From the NCBI GenBank assembly GCA_050186825.1, contig JBFWYD010000012.1:109736-173735 (forward strand): DNA of 64,000 nt, in the 5' to 3' direction. A model generated the notes under the pieces. The model was not told the DNA's origin and searched no databases. It was given only the letters and a program-made list of their open reading frames with translations. Numbering within the stretch: position 1 is the stretch's first letter; each line of letters begins with the position of its first letter. The translations under genes were made by a program, and so were the position numbers. Shown one piece after another: positions 52,325 through 59,708 of this stretch. The DNA comes from NORP233 sp050186825 (GTDB lineage Bacteria; Planctomycetota; J058).

Positions 52325-53440
52325 ATGCCCCGGTCGCACCTCGACCCCTGCGAACTCTACCGCTGCCCGGACACCTGCGCCCCGCTGGAGTGGGACGGCC
52401 AGGGCCTGCGCGCGAGCCTGCCCTGGCTCGCGGCGAGCGTGGTCTACCCCGTGCGCCGCGGGGTCCCGGACTTCTCGCGCGCCCCCGCGTCAGAGTCGCC
52501 CGAGGTGGTGGCGCGGCTGCAGGAGCTCAACCGACGGGCCGCCCGGGATGGTTGGCGCGCCGCGCTCGAGGTGCTCGCCGACCCCGAGGCCGTGCGCTAC
52601 GTGACCTCGCCCACGCGCACGGCCTTCCTCGAGCTCCTGCCCCTCGCCGGGGCGCGCGCGCTGGAGGTCGGCGCGAGCCTCGGGCAGATCACCGCGGCGG
52701 CCGCCCGGCTGGCCCGGCAGGTCTACGCCTTGGAGGTGGTGCCGCTCCAGGCCGCCTTCGCCCTCGCCCGCTGCCGCCAGGAGGGGCTCGACAACGTGGC
52801 CGTGGCCGGCGGAGGAGCGGACTGTCTGCTCCCCTACGCGGACGGCGCCTTCGACGTCGTCATCCTGAACCTGGTGCTGGAGTGGTGCGCGGGACGCAGC
52901 GGGGGCGACCCCGAGCAGCTCCAGCGCCGGCTGCTCCACGAGGCGCTGCGGGTCCTCATGCCCGGCGGGACCCTGTGGGTCGCCACCAAGAACCGCTTCG
53001 CGCTCCGCTACCTGAGCGGGCGCGGCGACGAGCACGCCCACGGCTTGCCCTTCGGCAACGCGCTCCCGCGCCCCCTGCTGCGCGGCCTGCTGCGGCTGCG
53101 CCGGCTCCCCCCCGCCCCCGGCCTCCTCCGCTCCCATCGGGGCCTGGCGGCGCTGCTATGCGAGGTCGGCTTCGAGCGCCCGCGCTCGCTCTGGGCCGCT
53201 CCCGAGGTCCGCTACCCGCGCCGCTTCGTGTCCATGAGGGCCGCGGCCGTCCGCGCGGCGCGCCGCCACCCCGACTTCGAGGTCTCCCTCCCGCTGCGGC
53301 TCGTGCCGGCGCGCCTGGTCAAGCACCTGGCCCACGGGCTGGTGTTCGTGGCCCGCAAGCCCGCCTGGGGCGCCCCGCGCGCCCCGGCCTCCCGGGCGGC
53401 GTCCTGGCTCGTCGGCGAGGAGCCGCAGGGGTCCAGTTAG
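52325..53440 (+). CDS. Class I SAM-dependent methyltransferase
   Basis: This 371-residue protein has an N-terminal ~60-residue segment with two Cys (PCELYRCPDTCAPLEWDGQG) that looks like a small zinc-binding or Trm112-like leader, then a Rossmann methyltransferase. The methyltransferase has LEVGASLGQITAAAARLARQ as motif I, VYALEVVPLQ, VILNLVLEWCAG and EALRVLMPGGTLWVATKNRF. The C-terminal ~100 residues are basic and helical (SMRAAAVRAARRHPDFEVSL). Methyltransferases with this build occur in cell-wall or polysaccharide clusters; the substrate is unknown. The ATG at 52325 follows GGCCGCC with no strong Shine-Dalgarno. Confidence 0.8.
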   Translation: MPRSHLDPCELYRCPDTCAPLEWDGQGLRASLPWLAASVVYPVRRGVPDFSRAPASESPEVVARLQELNRRAARDGWRAALEVLADPEAVRYVTSPTRTAFLELLPLAGARALEVGASLGQITAAAARLARQVYALEVVPLQAAFALARCRQEGLDNVAVAGGGADCLLPYADGAFDVVILNLVLEWCAGRSGGDPEQLQRRLLHEALRVLMPGGTLWVATKNRFALRYLSGRGDEHAHGLPFGNALPRPLLRGLLRLRRLPPAPGLLRSHRGLAALLCEVGFERPRSLWAAPEVRYPRRFVSMRAAAVRAARRHPDFEVSLPLRLVPARLVKHLAHGLVFVARKPAWGAPRAPASRAASWLVGEEPQGSS

Positions 53441-53447
53441 CCGCTCG

Positions 53448-53490
53448 GGGCTGGCCTCGCAGCGCCAGGCGCTCGGCCTCGCGGCGCTGG
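53448..53490 (+). repeat. Degenerate copy of the end of the TPR gene
   Basis: The bases GGGCTGGCCTC then AGCGCCAGGCGCTCGGCCTC repeat sequence at 50100-50140, which lies at the 3' end of the TPR gene. Here the segment is shorter by about eight bases and is in the same direct orientation, just after the methyltransferase stop. It looks like a duplicated and decayed fragment. Confidence 0.6.
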
Positions 53491-53558
53491 GAGGTCTCCT
53501 GGGCGGGCGACTGACCCCGCCTGTCGCCGCGCGCCCGACTCCGCTAGAGTCTGCGCCC

Positions 53559-55238
53559 ATGTCGGACACCACGGAGCTCCAGCACCTGCGCCAGCGGCTC
53601 GCCCTCCAGGCGCGCCTCGACGACCTGGTCGAGTCGGTCGGGCGTCGCCGCCTGCCGCTGGTCGAGGCCCTGGGCGAGTGCCTGCCCCTGCTGCGCGGCG
53701 CCCTGGGCGCGCAGAAGGTGTGGATCGACACCCTGGGCGAGGACCTCGAGCCGAACACCTTCGGCGACCCGGGCCTGGTGGACCCGGCCCTGATCCAGGA
53801 GGCCGCCGCGCTGCTCGCCCGTGGCGACCACGCCCACGCCCGGACCGCCGCCGGCTGGCTGCACGTGCGCCGCCTCGACGTGGCCGGCGAGACCTTCGGG
53901 ACCGTCGCCGCGCTCGCGCCCGCCGACGCCGCGGCGCCGCCCGAGGAGCGCGACGCGCTCCTGCACGTGGCCGCCGAGGTGCTCGACAACTACCTGGCCG
54001 CGATCCGCCACGCGCGCGAGAAGCAGCGCCTGCTGCGCCGCATCCACGACGCGCTCCGGCACCCCGTGGTCAGCGCGGGCGTGCGCGAGGCCGTGGGCTA
54101 CATCGACGAGACCGTCAGCTTCGACCTCCTGATCGTGATCTACCACCTGGAGGAGGACTACCAGGACTCGCTCCACTACATGGTGTTCCGCGGGCGCGAG
54201 CTGGAGTTCGCCTCGAGCGAGCGCGTGGCCCGCGAGCTCGACGCGCTGCTGGCCCGCCACGGCGGAGCGCACCCAGGCGGCGAGGTCCTGATCCGCGACG
54301 CGGAGCTCGAGCACCGCCGGATCGTGGGCGAGGACCTGAGCCCGCTCACCGAGGAGGCCGAGAGCGAGGAGCTGCTCCGCCGGCTGGGCTACGAGGAGTG
54401 CCTCGAGACGCTCCTGATCAGCGGCCTGCGCGAGCAGAGCCCGGTCGGCAAGCTGGTCGTCGGCAGCCGCCGCCCGCTCTCCACCTACGAGCGCGACATC
54501 TTCGACCTGTTCGCGGACGTGCTCCAGAAGCGCGTGGTCGACTACAGCCGCGCCGGGCGCGACCTGCATCGCACCTTCCCGCTCCCCACGGTCGTGCGCC
54601 TGCTCGACGAGCCCGACCCGATGCGCGTGCTCGCGCCGCGCGCCGCCGAGCTCTCGATCCTCTACGCCGACATCAGCAGCTTCACCAAGCTCAGCGAGCA
54701 GATCCTGCGCGAGCCGGCCAAGGTCAGCGCCCTGATCGAGGCCTTCTCGCGCGAGGCCGTGCGCCTGCTCTGGAAGCACGGCGGCGTGTTCGACAAGCTC
54801 GTGGGCGACTGCGTGATCGGCCTGTTCGGCCCGCCCTTCCACGAGATGGACGCGCCCACCCGCGCCCTGGCCTGCGCGCGCGCGGCCCGCGACATCTCGC
54901 GCTGGACCCGCGAGGAGCTGCCCAAGCACCCGGTCACTGCCGAGATCGTGGCGGCCGGAGAGCCGCTGGGCGTGGCCATCGGCATCAACGACTGCCCGGC
55001 TTCGGTGGGGATCTTCGGGCCCAACCGCGACTTCACGGCCTTCTCCCCGGGGATGAACAACACCGCCCGGCTCCAGTCGCTGGCCGTCCGCGACGAGGTG
55101 CTGGTCCTCGAGCCGATGCGGGCCCTGATCGAGCAGGCGGCCCCCGGCGTGCGCTTCGGCGAGCTGCGCGCCGGGAAGGTCAAGAACGTGTCCGCGCCGC
55201 TGCGCTTCTTCACGCTCGACCAGGACAGCCTGAGCTGA
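53559..55238 (+). CDS. Class III adenylate/guanylate cyclase with N-terminal GAF-like region
   Basis: This 559-residue protein has an N-terminal helical/GAF-like region (~residues 1-340), then a class III cyclase catalytic domain. The metal-binding Asp lies in ILYADISSFTKLSE (near residue 370), and GGVFDKLVGDCVIGLFG holds the second Asp (near residue 416) and the Lys next to it. The transition-state Asn/Arg lie in SPGMNNTARLQSLAV. The Lys before GD suggests ATP preference (adenylate cyclase type), but specificity residues need modelling. It has no membrane helix, so it is a soluble cyclase responding to cytoplasmic signals through the GAF-like part. A strong hairpin terminator overlaps its 3' end. 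Confidence 0.85.
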   Translation: MSDTTELQHLRQRLALQARLDDLVESVGRRRLPLVEALGECLPLLRGALGAQKVWIDTLGEDLEPNTFGDPGLVDPALIQEAAALLARGDHAHARTAAGWLHVRRLDVAGETFGTVAALAPADAAAPPEERDALLHVAAEVLDNYLAAIRHAREKQRLLRRIHDALRHPVVSAGVREAVGYIDETVSFDLLIVIYHLEEDYQDSLHYMVFRGRELEFASSERVARELDALLARHGGAHPGGEVLIRDAELEHRRIVGEDLSPLTEEAESEELLRRLGYEECLETLLISGLREQSPVGKLVVGSRRPLSTYERDIFDLFADVLQKRVVDYSRAGRDLHRTFPLPTVVRLLDEPDPMRVLAPRAAELSILYADISSFTKLSEQILREPAKVSALIEAFSREAVRLLWKHGGVFDKLVGDCVIGLFGPPFHEMDAPTRALACARAARDISRWTREELPKHPVTAEIVAAGEPLGVAIGINDCPASVGIFGPNRDFTAFSPGMNNTARLQSLAVRDEVLVLEPMRALIEQAAPGVRFGELRAGKVKNVSAPLRFFTLDQDSLS

Positions 55239-55308
55239 GGAGGTCTGCGCCTCGGGGCCGTTGAGTGTGGGCGGAGGGGGGATGACGGCGCAGACCTCCA
55301 CAGCTCAG
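55230..55308. terminator. 22-bp inverted repeat at a convergent junction
   Basis: CTGAGCTGAGGAGGTCTGCG plus CC (55230-55251) pairs with GGCGCAGACCTCCACAGCTC plus AG (55287-55308): 22 base pairs with one mismatch and a 35-base loop. The left arm contains the stop codon of the cyclase (TGA at 55236-55238), and the convergent exported-protein gene ends at 55384. A bidirectional terminator is the obvious reading, although no T-tract follows. The long loop could hold a further structure. Confidence 0.65.
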
Positions 55309-55383
55309 GATAGAGGCCAGGCAATCAGGGGCGGGGTCGGGCGGGGTGCGACGGGGTTGGTCTGGATCAGGTGGTCGGGCCGT

Positions 55384-56628
55384 CTACTCCCCGCCGACCA
55401 CGGTGATGCGCGCGGGCTTCGAGGTCAGCGTGCGCGCCCCCGCCTCGGCGGCCACGTAGAACACCGCGGCCGCCTCGCAGCCCAGCTCGCGCCAGCGGTG
55501 CACGGGCGAGAGCGGCGGGACGGGGTGCCCCTCCCAGTCCCAGCGGTAGGCCGGGTTCAGCTGGAACACCTGGTCGAGGGGCAGGTCGAGCAGGGTGATC
55601 CGCTCCTTGGGCTTGAGCGGGGCGAAGGCCTGCGCGGGCGGCGTCGCCGGCTCGAGCTGGCTGGCCCAGAGGTGCTCGAGCCCGCGCCCGCAGAGCCGGA
55701 CCACGCGCCCGTCGTAGCGGGTCGGGACGAGGACGGTCTCCTCCGAGGCGTTCTCCATGGTGACCTTGACCCGAAACTCGCCCAGGCGCTTGAGGTCGAC
55801 CCGGTTGCTGCTGAACTGGACGCTGAGCACCAGCGGCTCGCGGGGGAGCGCCTGGAGCTTGCCCAGCCAGCGCCAGCCGCCGCCGGCCCACACGAAGGAC
55901 CACACGTCGCCGCCCCCGCGGCGGAAGTGGATCGTGTAGAGGGGCACGTCGAGGTTCATCGCGAAGCGCGCCCGGCGCTGGAGGCCCGTGGCCTGGTAGC
56001 CCGTGGCCTCGACCACGTCGAAGGGGCCGCCCCCCTCGGCCAGGATCGAGCTGAAGGTCCGGCGCATCTCCACGATCAGGCTCTTGCTGATCTCGGCGTA
56101 CTCGGCGGCCACGAGCTTGCCGGCCTCGGCGCCGAACAGCCGGGTCAGCCAGGCCTCGGCGTCGGGGAGGCGCAGGTCCTTGGCCGAGGCGGCGAAGCGC
56201 TTCCAGTCGCCGGCCTTGGCCGCCTCCATCAGCTCGTCCACGAGCGCGTGCAGCTGCTTGGTGTCACCCCGGGCCACGCGCGCCGAGGGCGCGGCGGCCG
56301 CGTCCTCGGCCGCGACCACGGTCCAACCCTCCTCGGCGGAGCCGCCCAGGTAGAGCCGGACCTCCTCGGCCTTGGGCAGGGCCAGGCCGGCCCCGCAGCG
56401 GGCGTAGATCCGGTTGCCGATGCGCATCCGGCCCTTCTCGACCTGGGTCACGCGGAGGCGCAGGGCCTGCTCCTTGCCCTGCCCCTCGCCCCGGGCGTAG
56501 ACGTCCTCCACGCGCCCGATGACGACGGCGATCGCCTCCTCGGGGCTGGGCGCGGCCCCCTCCTGGGCCCCTTCCTGGGCGACGACGGGCAGGGCGACGC
56601 AGAGCAGCAGGGGGAGGACGGGGCGCAT
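55384..56628 (-). CDS. Exported protein of unknown function
   Basis: This 414-residue protein has a signal peptide (MRPVLPLLLCVALPVVAQ, cleavage near VAQEG) and a GGAGAG ribosome site before the ATG. An early segment (EEAIAVVIGRVEDVYARGEG, LRLRVTQVEKGRMRIGNRIY) resembles a small beta domain that binds a ligand or nucleotide. The C-terminal ~150 residues form beta-rich parts (PLVLSVQFSSNRVDLKRLGE, VKVTMENASEETVLVPTRYD, FQLNPAYRWDWEGHPVPPLS). The last region has a Cys pair. I do not recognise the family. Location in the envelope is inferred from the signal peptide. It lies 139 bases from the di-haem peroxidase gene on the same strand. Confidence 0.75.
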   Translation of the reverse strand: MRPVLPLLLCVALPVVAQEGAQEGAAPSPEEAIAVVIGRVEDVYARGEGQGKEQALRLRVTQVEKGRMRIGNRIYARCGAGLALPKAEEVRLYLGGSAEEGWTVVAAEDAAAAPSARVARGDTKQLHALVDELMEAAKAGDWKRFAASAKDLRLPDAEAWLTRLFGAEAGKLVAAEYAEISKSLIVEMRRTFSSILAEGGGPFDVVEATGYQATGLQRRARFAMNLDVPLYTIHFRRGGGDVWSFVWAGGGWRWLGKLQALPREPLVLSVQFSSNRVDLKRLGEFRVKVTMENASEETVLVPTRYDGRVVRLCGRGLEHLWASQLEPATPPAQAFAPLKPKERITLLDLPLDQVFQLNPAYRWDWEGHPVPPLSPVHRWRELGCEAAAVFYVAAEAGARTLTSKPARITVVGGE

Positions 56629-56767
56629 CGGGCTCTCCAGGTCGGATGGCGGGGATGGCGGAGGAGGGATTGGAGCATTCCCGGAGGCGGTGTGCGCGGG
56701 GGCCGGGCTGCGGCTGCGGATGACCGTCCGCGGCGCCAGCGCTGCGTCCCCGGCCGCCGGCGCCCGC

Positions 56768-58345
56768 TCAGAGCGTGAGCAGGTAGCGGACGAGCGCCTC
56801 CTTCTCCTCGCGCGTGAGCCGGAGCTCCAGGATCAGGTTGAAGAACTCGACCGCGTCGTGGAGCGTCGGCAGCCGGCCGTCGTGCAGGTAGGGCGGCGAG
56901 TCCTTGATCCCGCGCAGGGGGAAGGTCTTGATCGGGCCCTCGGGGCGACCGACGTAGAAGCGCTCGACCTGGAGGTCGTGCATGTAGTCGTCGGTGAAGG
57001 CAGGCCCCGAGTGGCACTCAACGCAGCGAGCCTTGCCGAAGAACAGGGCCTCGCCGCGCAGCTCCTCGGGGGTGGCCAGCTCCTTGCGCAGCCGGCCGAA
57101 CACGTCGAGCTTGGGCGCGGGCGGGACGTCGACGATCGCGTTGAAGTCGCCCATCCGGTTCGTGATCTGGCGCTGGGCGCCGCGCGGACCTATGGCCTGC
57201 TGCATCCCCGGGTCGCCGTCGAAGTACTCCTCGACCTCGGCGAAGTGGTCCATGGAGCGGATCGAGCGCTTGGAGGAGAGCTGCATCAGGTTGAAGTTGC
57301 CGCGCAGCGAGGGGGTGTCCACGCGCAGGCGAGCCTGGTTGGGGCGCGCGTCGGGGGCGAGCTCGATCGCGCCGTTGGTGTGCCCGTTGACGTGGCAGGC
57401 CAGGCAGCTCACGCCCGCGCTCGGCTGCATGGTCACGCGGTGGTGGGTCTGGTTGAACCAGGTCGTGGGCGAGGGGCGCAGGAGCTCCTTGAGGCCCTCC
57501 ATCTGCTCGCCCGTCAGCAGCCCGTCGAAGAGCTCGTAGTAGTTCGAGAGCGTGATCTCGCGCCCGTTGGTGACGTCGCCCAGCTCCTTGTGGGTGGTCA
57601 GGAACAGGGGCGGCGGGAACTCCGGGAGGTAGGCGTCGGGGATGTCGAAGTCGACGTCGATGCGCCGGTGCTCGGGGTGCGCCTCGAGCCACTCCTCAGG
57701 GAAGAGCATGTGGGCCGTGGTCTGGAGCGGGTGCGCCAGCGGCTTGAAGGGGAACAGGTCGCGCTCGCGGACCTGGCCCGCCGGGAGGGCCGCCAGGGCC
57801 TCGTAGCTGACGACGCCCTCGGGGAGCCGGGCCACGGGGCCCTTCATGATCGGCTTCTTGCCGCCCGACATGAAGGCGCCCTCGATGGCCGCGCCATCGA
57901 AGGCGTAGCGCCTGGCCATGTAGGCGCGCACGTCGGCCATCAGCTGGGGCTTCTGGGTGGTGCACTTCTCGACCCAGGCGTCCCAGGACATGGGCAGGGT
58001 CGAGGGGCACCAGGTCGAGCCGTCCTTGCCCGCGTAGCGCCACAGGTCGAGGGGGGTGCGCACGCCCGGGCCGCCCTTGGGGTAGGGGGCCAGCTTGGAG
58101 GCGTGGTTCGGCCCGAGGCCCCAGTCCGTCGCGGGGCGGCCCTTGGCCCAGGCGCCCGGGCTCTGGAGCATGTGCCCGGGGCCGTATTCGTCCTTGGCGG
58201 GGGGGCCTTGAGCGGGGGGCGCCTCTTCCTTGTCGGGGGCGGCCTTGCCGGGCGGAGTGCTCATCGTGACCGCGCAGCCGAGGATCGCGCCGCAGCCGAT
58301 GAGGACGAGGTTGGGGAGGAGGCGGGAGGGGGCGGCTTCGCTCAT
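56768..58345 (-). CDS. Di-haem cytochrome c peroxidase family protein (MauG/CCP-like)
   Basis: This 525-residue protein carries two c-type haem motifs, CLACH at residues 314-318 and CVECH at 441-445, about 127 residues apart. The C-terminal landmark PPYLHDGRLPTLHDAVEFFN and the LTREEKEALVRYLLTL ending are typical of the cytochrome c peroxidase/MauG superfamily. The N-terminus has a membrane or lipoprotein-like segment (LLPNLVLIGCGAILGCAV), so it is periplasmic or anchored. The first ~300 residues are an extra domain not seen in short peroxidases. I used the ATG at 58345 (AAGGTGACC upstream); an in-frame GTG at 58351 adds two residues. Whether it reduces peroxide or oxidises another substrate is not clear. 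Confidence 0.82.
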   Translation of the reverse strand: MSEAAPSRLLPNLVLIGCGAILGCAVTMSTPPGKAAPDKEEAPPAQGPPAKDEYGPGHMLQSPGAWAKGRPATDWGLGPNHASKLAPYPKGGPGVRTPLDLWRYAGKDGSTWCPSTLPMSWDAWVEKCTTQKPQLMADVRAYMARRYAFDGAAIEGAFMSGGKKPIMKGPVARLPEGVVSYEALAALPAGQVRERDLFPFKPLAHPLQTTAHMLFPEEWLEAHPEHRRIDVDFDIPDAYLPEFPPPLFLTTHKELGDVTNGREITLSNYYELFDGLLTGEQMEGLKELLRPSPTTWFNQTHHRVTMQPSAGVSCLACHVNGHTNGAIELAPDARPNQARLRVDTPSLRGNFNLMQLSSKRSIRSMDHFAEVEEYFDGDPGMQQAIGPRGAQRQITNRMGDFNAIVDVPPAPKLDVFGRLRKELATPEELRGEALFFGKARCVECHSGPAFTDDYMHDLQVERFYVGRPEGPIKTFPLRGIKDSPPYLHDGRLPTLHDAVEFFNLILELRLTREEKEALVRYLLTL

Positions 58346-58556
58346 GGTCACCTTCCGGGGGCTCGGCCCCGCAGCGGGGGCGGATTCTCGACCCGGAGGC
58401 GAGCGTCCACAAGCAGGCGGCGCCGTCCGTCACCTGAGGGGGACGGCGCCGGAGACGCGTCTCCGCGGCTCGCTGCGCGAGCCTGTCATCAGCTGAATCG
58501 GTTCGCCTTCGCTCCGGCTCGCAGACTCGCCTCCGCTCCGGCTCCCGATTCGAGGA

Positions 58557-58766
58557 TCAGCCGCTGGCGCTGAGGACGGGCGGCGGCGCGAGCTCGTCGA
58601 GCTCCTCGGAGAGCTCGACCTCGAGGCCCGGGTGGCGCGCCTTGAGCCGGTCGACCCGGCGGCGCAGGAGGCGGGCGTCGCGCACCAGCGCGGCCTCCTC
58701 GTCGGCGGACAGCAGACCCTGGGCGCGGCGCTCGAGGCGCTCGCGCACCGACGCGAGCAGGCTCAC
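58557..58766 (-). CDS. Small helical protein
   Basis: This 69-residue Arg/Glu/Leu-rich protein has VSLLASVRERLERRAQGLLS followed by ADEEAALVRDARLLRRRVDR, probably one or two amphipathic helices. Its GTG start overlaps the stop of the 75-residue gene by four bases (GTGA). I do not recognise it. It is the last of three minus-strand genes starting with mraZ. Two near-identical segments (GCCTCCGCTCCGGCTC type, at about 58504-58546) lie downstream of its stop. Confidence 0.55.
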   Translation of the reverse strand: MSLLASVRERLERRAQGLLSADEEAALVRDARLLRRRVDRLKARHPGLEVELSEELDELAPPPVLSASG

Positions 58767-58990
58767 GACGCCAGCGCCCGAGGCGCCTCGGCCGCGCGCA
58801 GGTCGGCGCGCAGCCGCTTGAGCCGATCCGACTGCGTGCACACCCGGCCGACGTAGCGGTCGCGGCTGCGGTAGGTCAGGTTCCCCACCTCGCAGAACTC
58901 GACCAGCCGCTCGATCAGCTCGCTCTGCTCGGCGTCCCGGCGCTCGTCGCGCGCGGCCCTGGCCTGGCTCCAGTCACGGCGTCCGTCCAT
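58763..58990 (-). CDS. Small protein downstream of mraZ
   Basis: This 75-residue protein begins MDGRRDWSQARAARDERRDA and continues with EQSELIERLVEFCEVGNLTY and RSRDRYVGRVCTQSDRLKRL. It is helical and basic, with two Cys. A strong AGGGAGGAGG lies before the ATG at 58990. It follows mraZ by 14 bases and is coupled to the next small gene, so the three form a probable operon. In other bacteria mraZ is followed by rsmH (mraW); neither small protein looks like RsmH, which is ~300 residues. Function unknown. Confidence 0.6.
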   Translation of the reverse strand: MDGRRDWSQARAARDERRDAEQSELIERLVEFCEVGNLTYRSRDRYVGRVCTQSDRLKRLRADLRAAEAPRALAS

Positions 58991-59004
58991 CGTGTCCTCC
59001 TCCC

Positions 59005-59502
59005 TCAGCCGAAGAGCTGTCGGGTCAGCTCCGCGAAGTCGTGCTTGTCCTCGAAGGTCCCCAGCCGCTCGGGGGCCCAGAGCTCGAGGTGATCGCCGGC
59101 CCCGACGAAGACCACCTCGCGCTCGATCCCGGCCAGGCCGCACTGCTCCTTGGTCAAGGAGATCCGCGCCTGGCGATCCGGTTTGACGCGCTCGGATGAG
59201 ATGCGCACCATGCGCAGGTATGCGCGCACCGTCTCGTTCCCGACCCCCGCGCCGCCGCTGCGCAGGCCCTCGAGCTCCCGCAGCTTGGCCTCGAAGCGAT
59301 CGCGCGGCCAGAGCGCCAGGCAGCCGTCGCCGCCCAGCTCCCGCGAGAGCACCAGCTCCCCCTGCTCGTCTCCGAGCTGCGGGCGGAAGGCCTTGGGGAT
59401 CGCCACGCGCCGCTTCTCGTCCAGGGTGTTGCGGTGATGACCGAGGAGGTCGAAGCCGGGCGCGTCCGCCTGCTGCTCGTGCTCCTGGGGTTGGTCGATC
59501 AC
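59005..59502 (-). CDS. mraZ: Transcriptional regulator MraZ
   Basis: MraZ is the DNA-binding regulator that usually heads the division and cell wall (dcw) cluster and represses it. The 165-residue protein has the two AbrB/MraZ-type half repeats: HRNTLDEKRRVAIPKAFRPQ in the first and DRQARISLTKEQCGLAGIER with EVVFVGAGDHLELWAPERLG in the second. An N-terminal ~20-residue acidic/Gln tail precedes the first repeat. The start is a GTG at 59502, with periodic direct repeats upstream that look like its own operator. No dcw genes follow, which is unusual, although planctomycetes retain only remnants of that cluster. Confidence 0.88.
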   Translation of the reverse strand: MIDQPQEHEQQADAPGFDLLGHHRNTLDEKRRVAIPKAFRPQLGDEQGELVLSRELGGDGCLALWPRDRFEAKLRELEGLRSGGAGVGNETVRAYLRMVRISSERVKPDRQARISLTKEQCGLAGIEREVVFVGAGDHLELWAPERLGTFEDKHDFAELTRQLFG

Positions 59503-59508
59503 TGCTCA

Positions 59509-59544
59509 CCACTTCCACCCCTTTCTACCCCCTTTTCCCCCCAC
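59509..59544 (-). promoter_or_regulatory. Putative MraZ operator (direct repeats)
   Basis: On the minus strand, GTGGGG, AAGGGGG, AAAGGGGTGG and AAGTGG follow each other every 10-11 bases directly upstream of the mraZ start. Known MraZ sites are three or four direct repeats of a TGGG/AAAGTGG-type core with about ten-base periodicity, so autoregulation is likely. A 7-bp inverted repeat (AAGCCCT/AGGGCTT) lies just beyond at 59550-59572. Confidence 0.5.
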
Positions 59545-59708
59545 AGCGCAAGCCCTTGCAAAAGGAGGGCTTGCCGACGCCTCCCTGAGGCGGGGAGCCA
59601 TCTTCGAGGATGGGCCGGGCGGGGCCGCCGCCTGGGAGGGCGGGGCCCGCGCTTCGTCAAAGATCACGCAGCAGAAAAAAGTGCGGAGCCGCGGCGCCTC
59701 GCCGCGGG

